A stretch of 64,000 nucleotides of DNA from Photobacterium profundum SS9. GTDB lineage: Bacteria > Pseudomonadota > Gammaproteobacteria > Enterobacterales > Vibrionaceae. The notes below the pieces were generated by a model. It was not told the origin of the DNA. It saw only the letters and a program-made list of their open reading frames with translations, and searched no databases. Of the stretch, positions 1-10,100 are shown one piece after another. A program made the translations under genes and the position numbers. The stretch spans positions 883,664 to 947,663 of the forward strand of contig NC_006371.1 of assembly GCF_000196255.1 (NCBI RefSeq), written 5' to 3'. Every line of letters starts with the position of its first letter. Within the stretch, counting starts at the first letter, position 1.

Positions 1-472
1 TGTTATGAGCCTGGTCACGGATGATGAAGGTAAAGAGCTAGCAAGATGGTATCTGCTGTCTAACGTGTTGGATGTTGATGCAACAGAGATTGCAACGTGG
101 TATTGCCATCGCTGGAATATTGAATCTTGGTTTAAGTTATTGAAGTCAGATGGTCATCAGTTAGAAAAATGGCAGCAAACTACTGCGGAGTCAATATTAA
201 AGCGTCTGATCACAGCCAGTGTTGCAACGACGTTGATATTTAAGCTTTATTCGGACAGCTCGGATGAAGCTAATGAATTTAAAGGTTTTTTGGTTAAGCT
301 GAGTGGTCGTTTAACTAAGCGAACAAAGCCTGTCACTCAGCCATCACTGCTTGCGGGACTATGGGTTTTCCTACAAATGTGTGAAGTACTAGATACCTAC
401 ACCATGGATGAGATAAACGCGATGAGGCAAATAGCCAGTTCGTTTTTTGCTCAATCTGTGTAGATACCTATG
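1..472 (+). mobile_element. IS4-family element, right end (cut by window edge)
   Basis: This is the 3' part of an insertion sequence that continues to the left of the window. Bases 1-472 match 61172-61643, the right part of a complete copy, with one difference seen (T at 91 versus C at 62 of the line starting 61201, i.e. 61262; synonymous). The right terminal inverted repeat TGTGTAGATACCTATG (457-472) is the reverse complement of the left end of the complete copy. Both copies have the same orientation, so they form direct repeats about 61 kb apart. Confidence 0.93.
2..463 (+). CDS. IS4-family transposase, C-terminal part
   Basis: C-terminal 153 residues of a DDE transposase; the reading frame is open to the window edge. 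It contains the IS4-family signature Y-(2)-R-(3)-E-(6)-K seen in YCHRWNIESWFKLLK, where the glutamate is the last acidic catalytic residue. The protein is identical to the corresponding part of the full-length transposase at 60354-61634. The start lies outside the window, so nothing can be said here about the first DDE residues or about whether this copy is intact. The coding end is followed within 9 bases by the terminal inverted repeat. Confidence 0.93.
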   Translation, partial: VMSLVTDDEGKELARWYLLSNVLDVDATEIATWYCHRWNIESWFKLLKSDGHQLEKWQQTTAESILKRLITASVATTLIFKLYSDSSDEANEFKGFLVKLSGRLTKRTKPVTQPSLLAGLWVFLQMCEVLDTYTMDEINAMRQIASSFFAQSV

Positions 473-618
473 GCTAAAAGTGCCTAGAGGGGATACAGTT
501 ATTTTGAAAACTAGATAGGTAGTCATGACGTGTTATCGCCACTTTACTGGTTGTTGTTCAGGTTAGATTTAGCTCTTTCTCGTAATATTGTACCTGTACT
601 TATAACGAGGTAGAGATA

Positions 619-792
619 TTGAATACAATTATTAGTTTAATGTTTGTTTTATTTACCGCGTATGCCGCAGTTCGTGTATTTCGTTCATTTACAGTGAACA
701 ATTCGACAACAACATCCAATATTGATGGTGTACTTGTTGAACCTAATAGCACCTATTTCCTTGCATCAAGTAAAGCTAAACACATTAACTAA
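619..792 (+). CDS. small membrane protein, unknown function
   Basis: A 57-codon ORF beginning with TTG, preceded by GAGG eight bases upstream (608-611). The N-terminal 22 residues (MNTIISLMFVLFTAYAAVRV...) form one hydrophobic helix that could be a membrane anchor. The rest is hydrophilic and rich in Ser, Thr and Asn. It is followed 13 bases later by a second small ORF with its own ribosome binding site and then by a third, so the three look like one transcription unit. I do not recognise the family. A non-ATG start and small size keep confidence moderate. Confidence 0.45.
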   Translation: MNTIISLMFVLFTAYAAVRVFRSFTVNNSTTTSNIDGVLVEPNSTYFLASSKAKHIN

Positions 793-805
793 TAGAGGGT
801 TTAAT

Positions 806-962
806 ATGTCTGTAAATGCATAACCTTCCGCTCTAGTCACTGAATTGAAAGCACCGAGTAAATAGTATTGTTATTGGATACGGTATGACGCTTTCAATGT
901 TGACATTAGGCTGGGTAATGAGTGGCGCCGAAAGCTGGGCTTGGTGGTCACTAGTTGGATAA
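806..962 (+). pseudogene. small one-helix membrane protein, degraded
   Basis: An ATG at 806 with AGAGGG just upstream opens a frame that stops after five codons (TAA 821-823). Ignoring that stop, the frame continues to a TAG. A one-base shift there gives a sensible C-terminus, MTLSMLTLGWVMSGAESWAW..., ending at TAA 960-962. The reconstructed protein of about 50 residues has a short polar N-terminus and one hydrophobic helix. Two lesions in so short a frame suggest a dead gene. Alternatively only the 25-codon ORF from ATG 885 is translated. Function unknown. Confidence 0.35.
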
Positions 963-965
963 ACT

Positions 966-1052
966 ATGCCAAATATGCTTTTTGAGGTTCTATTGGCTAT
1001 TGCTGCTATTGTAGTTGCAATTGGCTTGTATTCTGCTGCGGTAATGGCTTAA
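966..1052 (+). CDS. 28-residue hydrophobic peptide
   Basis: ATG at 966 begins three bases after the stop of the preceding small frame. The peptide MPNMLFEVLLAIAAIVVAIG...AVMA is nearly all hydrophobic and would form one transmembrane helix. The spacing and the shared one-helix character with the two frames upstream suggest a set of tiny membrane subunits. No clear ribosome binding site is visible, so expression could depend on translation of the frame in front. I cannot assign it to a family, and chance ORFs of this size are common. Confidence 0.35.
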   Translation: MPNMLFEVLLAIAAIVVAIGLYSAAVMA

Positions 1053-1235
1053 TGATAAATGTATTATTAGTTAAATTTGTTACCTGATGTATAGATTATT
1101 TACGAGCTCAAAATCTCTTGTATTAAAATAACGCCAATACCTATTAAAGTATTAGGCGTTATTTTATATTTGCACTCTAGTTTCTATTATAAATAAATAA
1201 ATACGCCACAGGTATATACCAGGCCTTCTTATGCC

Positions 1236-3491
1236 TTATTTGTCGCTGGTATCCAAAGGCAGGGTAACAATGACTTCCACACCTTTATTATCTGTTCTAT
1301 TCCTAAGCATAATTGTGCCATTATGATATTCGCTTATGAGTCTCGCAATAAACAATCCCAAACCTAAATGTGGTTTATTTTGCTTGTCTTGAGTTCTAAT
1401 TGAGATCATTGAGTTTAGTAATTGATCCGTCATGTTATCAGGCAGTAAAGGACCATGATTACTGACGATTATAGAAGCGTATGTTTGTGCTTGAATCGTT
1501 TCACTAGAAAGGCTGACTTCAATTTCAGATTCGTTGTGGCTGAAATCTTCCGCATTCGCGATTAACTTATCCAAGAGCTGCGCAAGGTAATCGGGTGCTC
1601 CATCAATCATTACATTCGTTTCGGGCACTTGTACTTTAAATTTTTGATCAGGAAATGCCATTTGATAACCGTGCATACAGCCTGTTACTAGCTCATTCAG
1701 CGGGAATATCTCTTTTTCTGCACCTTGCAGGCTCTGCTCGATACGTGTAGCTTCCGTCATACTTGACAGGATCGTACTCAAGCGGTGAATACCATCTTGT
1801 GCCCGTGCAATATAGCGCTGTGAATCTTCGTCTTGATTATGCATTGAAAGGTTTTCAATTGAAGAACGCACTACCGCTACGGGGGTACGTAATTCATGCG
1901 ATAAGCGTGAAGATAGGTTCTCTAAATAATGATTATATTGCCCTAATCGCCCAACCATCGAAGCTAAACTTCGTGAAAGATCAGCAATTTCATCACTGCC
2001 TTTAGCTGGAGAGATAGCTTTTTGAATACGGCCTTGGCTATCAATAGCCTGCTCCGCTTCGTCTCTTAATTGTCGAATCCGCGATGAGATGTTTGAAGCA
2101 AATAAAAACAGGGTGATGGCTCCGATAGCCATAATGGCTAGAATAATATTAAATAATTTCTCTAAAGCGCGATTGCGTAATGTTTGGATACCATTCGTCG
2201 ATTCTTCAGCGACGACCGCGCCCATTACGTTATTATCAAGCCAGATGGGGTAGGCTGCCGCCAATATCATGGCTTTCTTATCTTCAGAAAGCCGCCATTG
2301 TGAATAGCCTCTGCCTTGTAATGCTTGCGAGATATGTACTCCTTTTAGGTTTGCAGCATCCTGTTGAGAGTCGGTAAACTGCTGAGGTGCCGATATCAGA
2401 AATTTGTAGTACAAAGGGTGCAATACATTTTGTTCAAACACCGACCACCACGAATCATCATCTTCACTGTATTTTACAGATGAAGACCACACACCATCAG
2501 AATCTTGAATGTCACCAGTTTGAGCCAATATTCGTTGATGACGGTCGATAACAGAGATACGGGAGCTGTTATGCCCCATACCTTTTAGAATTTTATCTAT
2601 TTCAGGCGATGGAACCAATACTGTTCCTAATCGATTAAGGTGCGATGTATTAGATGTGCCAATAATGGTATCAATAATACGATTACGGCTATTGTTTATA
2701 TCGTAAAATGCAAAACCAAGTTTATTACCGATCATCGTTAATGGAATACGGAGCTCAAGGTTATAGCCGCTTTCTGTATTTTGCCAAAAACCTTGAATAT
2801 CACTGGCTGCCACTAAAGAAGCGGGATCGATCATGCTGGTATTATAACTTGTAGCCGAATCTTGATTATTATCAGCTGGTTTAGTTATACGGAAGGCATT
2901 TACCCAGCCACTTTCATAAGGTGAAATAACATAACGTTGAAATTCGCCATTTGGTGATGTCATCGCAATGATTAAGTGATCACTTCGATCAACCCGTGCC
3001 GAATTTTTACGGCGCATAATAGGTGATTTATCATTTACCTCGAATACTGCGTAAAGGTAACCTTGGTATTTACCTACCATGTGTTTGAAGTTAATGCTGT
3101 TTGATGCGGAATAAGGACGACGGCTGAATTGTACATAATCACGACCATAATTGACCATCTGGCTATCGTAATCGTGCCAATCAGACAGTTTTCCATCTAG
3201 CTTGATCGGGTTTTGTAAGTCGTAAGCATACAGATCTTTACCTTTTTCGACCGATTTAAGAAAACTGGCTTGAAGGTTAAACAGATTAGGGCGTTCATTT
3301 AATGCGGTTGCGACAGCACGAGTGGTACCAATTAATGTTTGCTCTTGACCTTGGCGAAGCAGTTTTTCCATTTCCCAAACATATTTATACCCAAGCCAAG
3401 GAAGTAACAGTAAAAAGCTTGATATTAGAATGACTTTAGTACGTAAACCAAGGCGTAATTGGGGGTTGAATTTCATCATTCTATATTTCAT
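1236..3491 (-). CDS. pdsS: sensor histidine kinase, dedicated-sortase-system type (PdsS-like)
   Basis: Membrane sensor kinase of about 750 residues. A first transmembrane helix lies near residues 15-35 and a large extracytoplasmic region fills about 40-435. A second helix (NIILAIMAIGAITLFLFA) is followed by a HAMP-like linker, a HisKA domain with the phospho-acceptor His532 in SHELRTP, and an ATPase domain with N-box NAED and G-box LGLGLF. The size, the long sensory region and the partners (response regulator directly upstream, OmpA-like PdsO beyond) match the proteobacterial dedicated sortase histidine kinase family. The ATG at 3491 is chosen; a GTG six bases earlier directly follows the regulator's stop. 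Assignment to the Pds family is from memory of the family. Confidence 0.75.
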   Translation of the reverse strand: MKYRMMKFNPQLRLGLRTKVILISSFLLLLPWLGYKYVWEMEKLLRQGQEQTLIGTTRAVATALNERPNLFNLQASFLKSVEKGKDLYAYDLQNPIKLDGKLSDWHDYDSQMVNYGRDYVQFSRRPYSASNSINFKHMVGKYQGYLYAVFEVNDKSPIMRRKNSARVDRSDHLIIAMTSPNGEFQRYVISPYESGWVNAFRITKPADNNQDSATSYNTSMIDPASLVAASDIQGFWQNTESGYNLELRIPLTMIGNKLGFAFYDINNSRNRIIDTIIGTSNTSHLNRLGTVLVPSPEIDKILKGMGHNSSRISVIDRHQRILAQTGDIQDSDGVWSSSVKYSEDDDSWWSVFEQNVLHPLYYKFLISAPQQFTDSQQDAANLKGVHISQALQGRGYSQWRLSEDKKAMILAAAYPIWLDNNVMGAVVAEESTNGIQTLRNRALEKLFNIILAIMAIGAITLFLFASNISSRIRQLRDEAEQAIDSQGRIQKAISPAKGSDEIADLSRSLASMVGRLGQYNHYLENLSSRLSHELRTPVAVVRSSIENLSMHNQDEDSQRYIARAQDGIHRLSTILSSMTEATRIEQSLQGAEKEIFPLNELVTGCMHGYQMAFPDQKFKVQVPETNVMIDGAPDYLAQLLDKLIANAEDFSHNESEIEVSLSSETIQAQTYASIIVSNHGPLLPDNMTDQLLNSMISIRTQDKQNKPHLGLGLFIARLISEYHNGTIMLRNRTDNKGVEVIVTLPLDTSDK

Positions 3492-3497
3492 ACGCAC

Positions 3498-4184
3498 TTA
3501 TACACCCCAGCGATAGCCCATGCCGTAAACGGTATGAATATAATCAAACTCGTTGTCGCATTGAACAAATTTCTTTCGAATACGCTTCACATGAGAAGTG
3601 ATTGTGCTGTCATCAACGACCACTTGTGCTGCCTGCATTAAATCATCACGACTTTTTACATGACCTGGGCGTTTAGCGAGCGCATAAATCATCCAGAATT
3701 CTGTCACTGTTAATTCTATGGGTTGGTGTTTCCAAAAAACTTGCATACGGTTTTGATCAATGGTCAGTGAATCTCGTTCAATTAACGACTCTTGCTCGGT
3801 AGGGGTTGCCATTACTTCACTACGGCGAAATAACGCTGCAATACGAGCAATCAAATGCGGCAAGCTGATGTCTTTGGTGAGGTAATCATCAGCGCCCATG
3901 CGTAAACCACAAACCGTATCAAAATCACTGTCTCTAGCCGTTAAAAAGATAATAGGGACTGTTGAAGACATTGCCCGTAATGATTGGCATAGCGAAAACC
4001 CACCATCGATTTCATCTTGTAAGCCGATATCTATGATTGCTAAATCGGGCAAACGTTCTTGAAAGGCGGTTAATGCGTCTAGGCGGTTATCGTACCCTTG
4101 AACGCTATAACCATGTTTTATCAATACGTCGGAGTAGTTTTCACGGATGGCGATTTCATCTTCAACGATTGCAATTCTTTTCAT
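3498..4184 (-). CDS. pdsR: OmpR-type response regulator, dedicated-sortase-system type (PdsR-like)
   Basis: A 228-residue two-domain response regulator. The receiver domain has the acidic pair E8-D9, the phospho-acceptor Asp52 in LAIIDIG and the conserved Lys in the last strand. The C-terminal part is an OmpR/PhoB winged helix ending TVYGMGYRW. The ATG at 4184 has AAGG five bases upstream; a longer frame to 4286 lacks support. Its stop abuts the start of the sensor kinase, so the two are cotranscribed and presumably form a phosphorelay pair. The OmpA-like gene is divergent 258 bases away, a likely target of this regulator (inference). Confidence 0.8.
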   Translation of the reverse strand: MKRIAIVEDEIAIRENYSDVLIKHGYSVQGYDNRLDALTAFQERLPDLAIIDIGLQDEIDGGFSLCQSLRAMSSTVPIIFLTARDSDFDTVCGLRMGADDYLTKDISLPHLIARIAALFRRSEVMATPTEQESLIERDSLTIDQNRMQVFWKHQPIELTVTEFWMIYALAKRPGHVKSRDDLMQAAQVVVDDSTITSHVKRIRKKFVQCDNEFDYIHTVYGMGYRWGV

Positions 4185-4442
4185 GGGAACCTTGTTTCTC
4201 TTTATATGTATTGTTTTTATGTGCTGACTATACAACAAAAAATGGACTAAAAAAGGGGCGAAAACACATTGCCTTTTTTTCGCCACATTTGATCACCGCA
4301 TTGCCATTTTCTTTCCCCTATATTGCCAGATCAACTTGCTTTAATGACTACATCGAAACGGCAACCCGCTTTGAAACGTTACTTCAATAAAGAATGCGCG
4401 TTGCAGGTTACTCATAATAAATAAGACGATGAGGAATACATC

Positions 4443-5201
4443 ATGAAAAAGCAATTAATTACGACTTTGGTTACAGCAGCACTTCTTACTTCAGCGATGG
4501 CACCAACTGCTTATGCTAACCAAGCAGATCTGCAAACTGCAGACGATACATATGTAGTGGGTGAACAAGAGCAACTCATCGGATTAGGGTCGGGTGCTGC
4601 TTTTGGTGCATTAGTCGGGGGCCCTGTTGGCGCGATTATTGGTGCAATGGTAGGCGGAATTGTTGGAACAGCTGTCGGACAAGATGAACAGATTAAATCC
4701 CAAAACGAAGACATGGTTGAATTAACCGCGCGCAATACCGAACTTGAGCGTATAGACATTAACTATAACCAAGCCCAAATCGAGATTGCTCGTTTGCAGC
4801 AAGATTTACAATTACAAAGCGAAGAACGTCAAGCATTAATGCTCGAAGTAAATGTACATTTCCGTACTGGTTCATCAGATATCGAGCCGCTTTTTCAGCA
4901 GCAACTCGATGAAATTGCTGAGCTGATGAAGCAATCACCAGAAATGAGTTGGCAGCTAGCTGGGTATGCCGATCGTCGAGGTGATAGCCAGAAGAATTTT
5001 GATTTATCAATGCGCCGTGTCGATGCCGTTCGTGATTACCTAGAATCTCAAGGTCTTGATACTGATCAGCTTCTTGTTGATGCCTACGGTGATTTAGAGC
5101 CATTAAAATCGGAACAAAACTTCGAAAGTGACTTTTTTGACCGCCGTGTAACCCTGCGCAGCACTCAAGAGGATGTGTTTACAGCACATACATACCCATA
5201 A
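4443..5201 (+). CDS. pdsO: sortase-associated OmpA-family protein (PdsO-like)
   Basis: A 252-residue envelope protein. It has a signal peptide (cleavage after about residue 25, ...TAYA) and then a glycine-zipper segment at about 47-80 with repeated GxxxG. A coiled-coil-like stretch at about 85-130 precedes an OmpA C-terminal peptidoglycan-binding domain at about 135-245, recognised by FRTGSSDI, LAGYADRRGD and RRVDAVRDYL. This order is that of the OmpA-like protein of the dedicated sortase system. A good ribosome binding site (GAGGAA) lies before ATG 4443. It is divergent from the regulator/kinase pair. The usual class GN sortase and its LPxTG-like target are not found in this window. Confidence 0.72.
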   Translation: MKKQLITTLVTAALLTSAMAPTAYANQADLQTADDTYVVGEQEQLIGLGSGAAFGALVGGPVGAIIGAMVGGIVGTAVGQDEQIKSQNEDMVELTARNTELERIDINYNQAQIEIARLQQDLQLQSEERQALMLEVNVHFRTGSSDIEPLFQQQLDEIAELMKQSPEMSWQLAGYADRRGDSQKNFDLSMRRVDAVRDYLESQGLDTDQLLVDAYGDLEPLKSEQNFESDFFDRRVTLRSTQEDVFTAHTYP

Positions 5202-5253
5202 ACAAATTGTATTTAATGACGTGTATTTAATTGAGTAGGCAGAGGAGAGATTG

Positions 5254-5490
5254 ATGAAATCAAACAAACCGGAGGCACCTAGTTGGGTGCTTCCAACTCT
5301 GATTATTTTACTGATTACCATGCAGTTATCAGTAAGGGCTGAAGATATAAGAGAGCCGCAAATAGACACGCTTTACGGTGAAACATTGGAACTGGTTGAT
5401 AACCAAGATCAAGAGAACCCGCCTGAATGGCATGAATATGATGGGATGCAGCAACTCGCGGTAAGAAACGTATACGTTTATCGTTTTTAA
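5254..5490 (+). CDS. small secreted or anchored protein, unknown
   Basis: A 78-residue ORF with AGGAGAG six to seven bases before ATG 5254. Residues 10-27 (WVLPTLIILLITMQLSVRA) look like a signal peptide or single membrane helix, and the remaining 50 residues are acidic and hydrophilic. It follows the OmpA-like gene by 52 bases in the same direction, so it may be cotranscribed with it. I do not recognise it. It could be an accessory of the sortase-like system or a remnant of a lost neighbour, but nothing in the sequence decides that. Confidence 0.5.
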   Translation: MKSNKPEAPSWVLPTLIILLITMQLSVRAEDIREPQIDTLYGETLELVDNQDQENPPEWHEYDGMQQLAVRNVYVYRF

Positions 5491-5512
5491 TGTGAAAAAA
5501 GGGATTTACATA

Positions 5513-5713
5513 ATGCAAATCGTCAATGTAAGTGACCACGTAACTAAAGTGTTGAATTGTGATAAGCAGTTTAATGATTGGGAAAGCATGATTTACGTTG
5601 CAGAGTGTAAGGTAATCGCGTTTTGTCGGCATTATTTGAAAGTGGATGAGGGGCAATTAATGTCGGCTTTTATGAGGTTGTCGGTAGTACATTTCAGTAT
5701 GATTTATTGTTAA
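5513..5713 (+). CDS. hypothetical 66-residue protein
   Basis: The ORF from ATG 5513 (or GTG 5492, which overlaps an AAAAGGG motif) encodes a small soluble protein with several Cys residues and no recognised motif. It follows the small ORF at 5254-5490 after 22 bases. Coding status is uncertain: the protein has no features that argue for or against translation, and no hairpin follows it. It is listed because the spacing and strand fit the operon in front. Confidence 0.35.
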   Translation: MQIVNVSDHVTKVLNCDKQFNDWESMIYVAECKVIAFCRHYLKVDEGQLMSAFMRLSVVHFSMIYC

Positions 5714-5816
5714 TCGTTCATTTAAAGCCCATCTAAATAAGTATCTAATCATTCTTGCTGCGAAAATGCCTGATCAGCTACTTATTCAGAACGGTATTAA
5801 GTTCTTTTAAAAAACA

Positions 5817-6798
5817 TTAGCTTGAGTGGCTAGGTGCATGGCCTAGTACTTCACGTAAACGTTCTTGAACAACATCGACCAACACATCAGGCTGGAATTT
5901 AGAGATAAAGCGATTACAACCGACTTTTTCAACCATGGCCTCATTGAAACTGCCACTCAACGACGTATTCAGTGCGATAAATAAATCATTCATGCGTGGG
6001 TCATTACGCACTTCATGTGTCAGCTTATAGCCGTCCATTTCTGGCATCTCGGCGTCGGTGAACATCATAAGAATTTCGTCTGTGACTGTTTTACCTTCAT
6101 CACACCAACCTTTTAATAAGGTTAGGGCTTTCATACCATCGTTAGCTTCGATGACTTCAATACCCAGTTGAGACAAGGTATCGCGAATTTGGCCTCGAGC
6201 GGTAGATGAATCATCGACAATCAAAATTTTGCGACCATGAAGTTGATTAACAATGGTTTTATCTAAGACTTCATCCGATATTTGGATATTGTAATTAATG
6301 ATTTCTGCTAATACTTTTTCGACATCCAGAATACTGACCAAACGTTGCATACCATCACGTTCAATTTTAGTGATTGCTGTTAAGTAATTATTAGGTCCCA
6401 CTTGTTCTGGTGGCGCTTGAATATCTTTCCCCCGTCATATTAACAATGTTCATCACCTGACCGACAAGAAATGCCTGAATAGTACGGTTGTACTCAGTAA
6501 TAATGATATTGCACTCATCATTTTTTTCCATACTACGCATGCCAATTGAACTGCGTAGATCAATAACGGGAATGGATGTACCTCGAATATTGACGACACC
6601 GCACACGTTGGGATGTGACCCAGGTAAAATATTCAGATGAGGAAGTTTAACGACTTCTTTTACCTTGAAGACGTTGATAGCAAAAAGTTGAGATGTATTG
6701 AGTTGAAAGATTAAAAGCTCAAGCCGGTTTTGACCAACAAGTTGAGTGCGTTGATCAACCGAATCTAAAATATTGGTCATAATCTGCTTGCAATCCAA
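5817..6798 (-). pseudogene. cheV: chemotaxis coupling protein CheV, frameshifted
   Basis: CheV couples receptors to CheA and carries a receiver domain. The N-terminal frame (6391-6798) is a CheW domain (GVVNIRG, VIDL). The C-terminal frame (5817-6401) is a receiver with acidic pair DD (ILIVDDSS) and acceptor Asp in FTDAEMPEMDG. The two frames join smoothly if one base is removed from the run GGGGGAAA at about 6425-6433. There the family has NMTWEDIQAPPEQVG but the sequence reads NMTGERYSS. Either a real +1 frameshift has inactivated cheV or the homopolymer is miscounted. The gene stands alone, as CheV genes often do. Confidence 0.85.
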
Positions 6799-7183
6799 AT
6801 AATTATTAAATTTATCAGTAAATTATAAAGCGACGGTGAGGTAAAAGTCACGTTTTATATAAAAAAGATGAATAGTCTAATTTTTATTAAACTCGCTAAT
6901 AAAGAAAACAGCTTTAAGCGAGAGATAGCTCTCATACTGGTAAATATTCAAAATATAAAAGCTGACAGTGTTCCAAATCAAAGAATTTTATTCTGCTTTT
7001 GATACGTTGGGGGAATAAGTCAAAATTGATGATTTTTCACCAATCATCCTTGAGCCACTGCCATTCGTGAATGCGAAGAACAATAAATGTTCGGTCATTA
7101 CTATAGTACATATCAATTTGATAAATATGATTACGGTCAATGATTAATTAGATGCAGTGCCGAGAACCATAAAGAGGCAATCA
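6799..7183. other. intergenic region between cheV and formate dehydrogenase
   Basis: About 385 bases, AT-rich, containing the divergent promoters for cheV and the formate dehydrogenase gene. A short palindrome ATCAATTTGAT (7112-7122) lies 60-70 bases before the dehydrogenase start and could be an operator. It is too short for assignment, although formate dehydrogenases are often controlled by oxygen or redox regulators. I see no RNA gene or credible ORF here. Confidence 0.4.
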
Positions 7184-10100
7184 ATGATAAATGTCACGAT
7201 AGATGGACAAAAATTCCCCGTAAACGCGCAACAAACCCTACTCGAAGCTGCAGCTGACTGTAATATTGAAATACCGTCACTTTGTGGTCTCAATAAAAAT
7301 GGCGAGAAAGTGCCTTGTGAACTTTGTGTCGTCGATGTAGCTGGGCAAGGTATTCAACGTGCCTGTGAAATTTTACCCGTTGAAAACATGATTGTGACCA
7401 CTGTTTCTGAAGAACTGTCTTCGCTACGTCAAACAGCACTAAACCGTATTCTTTCTGATCACTATGCCGATTGTGAGGCGCCGTGCCAAACAGCATGTCC
7501 TGCTGGCGTAGATATTCAATCTTATCTTTACCATATTTCTCAAGATGATCATGTTAAAGCGGTGGAAGTCATTAAACGAACACTGCCTATGCCGTTATCC
7601 ATTGGCCGTGTTTGCCCTGCATTTTGTGAAACTGAATGCCGTCGTGGTTTAGTCGATGAACCAATCGCCATTCGCCAGCTTAAACGACATGCAGCCGATA
7701 TAGATCTTGCTGCACAAGAAAATTATGTACCGCCAAAGAAAGCATCAAAAGGTATGTCCATTGCAGTTGTAGGTAGTGGCCCTGGCGGCTTAACGTGTGG
7801 CTATTATCTAACAAACGAAGGTTACGATGTAACAGTATTTGAATCGATGCCTGAAGCGGGTGGTTGGTTACGTTACGGTATACCTGAATACCGTTTGCCT
7901 AAGGCTATTTTGGCAAAAGAAATTGAGCTAATGTGCCGAAACGGCATGCAAGTACTGACCTCGAAGAAGTTAGGCGATGATTTCACACTCACGCAACTAA
8001 CAGAAGATTATGATGCGGTATGCCTTGCAGTTGGTGCTTCTCAAGCCGTAGAAATGAATTATACCGGTAGTGATCTTAATGGTTGTTATTTGGGCGTTGA
8101 TTACCTGAAAGATTACGTCACTGAAGGTTGTTACATTACGGGTAAAAAAGTAGCCGTTATTGGTGGAGGTAATACTGCCATTGACTGTGCACGAACAGCT
8201 GTACGTGATGGTGCCGATACCACGCTTATTTACCGTCGTACACGTGATGAAATGCCCGCTGAAGATTATGAAATTGTAGAGGCCGAGCATGAAGGCGTTA
8301 AATTTCACTTCTTGACAAACCCAGTTGAGAATATTGCTGACGCGAATGGTCACGTGTGTGAAATTAAGCTAGAGAAAATGGCATTGGGTGAGGCTGATGC
8401 ATCTGGTCGTCGTCGACCGGAACCGACAGGTAAATACTTTACCGAAGCGTTTGATACCGTTATTGCCGCGGTTTCGCAAAAGCCTGATTTAAGCTTCATG
8501 GATAAAGAAGAATTAGATCTGCCATTAACGCGCTGGAATACTCAAGATGCTAATCCGAATACCATGCACTCAGGTTTAGGTAATGTATTCAGTATTGGTG
8601 ATTTCCGTCGTGGACCCGCAACAGCCATTGAGGCGGTTGCAGATGGGCGCATTGCTGCAGAGGCGATTGACCGCTTCTTCGACGGTGATATGGAAAACAT
8701 TCCAGTTAAGCTTTTTAATTCACAAAAAGAGCGCAAGTTGAAACAGGTTGCTCCTGAGCAGTTTGTAGAGATTAAAAAAGTAATGCGCTCTGTAATGCCA
8801 GAATTGAGCACGAAAGAGCGAGAGTTAAGCTTTAGTGAAGTTGAAACGGGGTTTAACAATGACGAAGCAATGCGCGAAGCTGCACGTTGTTTAGAGTGCG
8901 GTTGCCAAGCAAACACCGATTGTAAGTTACGTGACTATGCGACCGAATATGATGTTGCAGAAACCGAATTAACCAATGAGAGTTGCCAGAAGTTCCATGT
9001 AGATGATAGCTCTGAATTCATCGTGTTCGACGCTAACCGTTGCATTAGTTGTGGTCAGTGTGTTGAAGCCTGTAATGAAAAAGCGGTTCATGGCACGCTA
9101 AGTTTTGCAAAAAATGCTGATGGTTCAAGTGCGAGCCGCCCTGAATGCCGCCCTGGCTTTGATAAGGGCTACAGTATGGGTGACTCTAATTGTGTTCAAT
9201 GTGGGGCATGTGTTCAAGTGTGTCCTACTGGCGCACTGGTCGATAAGCGAGATAAGTCGCAAGGTCGAATCGAAATGCTGAAGCCGGTTGAGACGATTTG
9301 TACCTATTGTGGTGTGGGTTGTAAGCTGACGATGTATGTCGATGAATCATTAAATCAGATTCGTTATGTACAAGGCGTAAAAGATTCGCCAGTAAACCAA
9401 GGTATGTTATGTGTTAAAGGACGCTTTGGTTTTGATTTTGTAAATAGCAAAGAGCGTTTAACAACCCCGCTAATTCGTAAAAATGGTGAATTACAGCCAG
9501 CCAGTTGGGAAGAGGCTATTTCGCTGGTCGCTGATAAATTCAATGCGATTAAAGCCGATAGAGGCGGCAATGCGTTAGCGGGTTTCTCATCGGCGAAAAC
9601 CACCAACGAAGATAACTTTGCATTCCAAAAGTTTATTCGTCGAGAATTAGAAACGAATAACGTCGATCACTGTGCACGTTTGTGTCACGCATCAACAGTA
9701 ACAGGATTAGAAGCGTCAATTGGTAGTGGCGCAATGACCAATGACATTCCAAGCATTAAGTTCTCTGATGTGGTGTTTATCATTGGTTCCGATACGACCG
9801 CGGCGCACCCGATCATTGCATCACATATCAAGCAAGCGATTCGTACGGGTAAAACACGTTTAATCGTGGCAGATCCTAAACGTATTGATATTGCCGATCA
9901 TTCCGATTTGTATGTTGCACATCGTCCGGGTACGGATGTGATGCTAATGAACGGCATCATGCAGCAAATTATCAAAAACGACTGGCATGATAAAACGTAT
10001 ATCAATGAGCGAACAGAAGGCTTTGAAGCATTAAAAGCAGAAGTGATGCTCGATAGCTATGCACCAGATAAAGTGGAATTGGTCACGGGTGTGAAAGCGC

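Noticed and set aside
619..1052. Type I toxin-antitoxin locus as an explanation of the small hydrophobic ORFs
   Set aside because: No antisense promoter or repeat structure is visible and the peptides do not resemble known toxins.
7105..7130. FNR-like site before fdhF (TTGATAAATATGAT)
   Set aside because: Only one half-site matches; the second half is wrong, so I list only the short palindrome.
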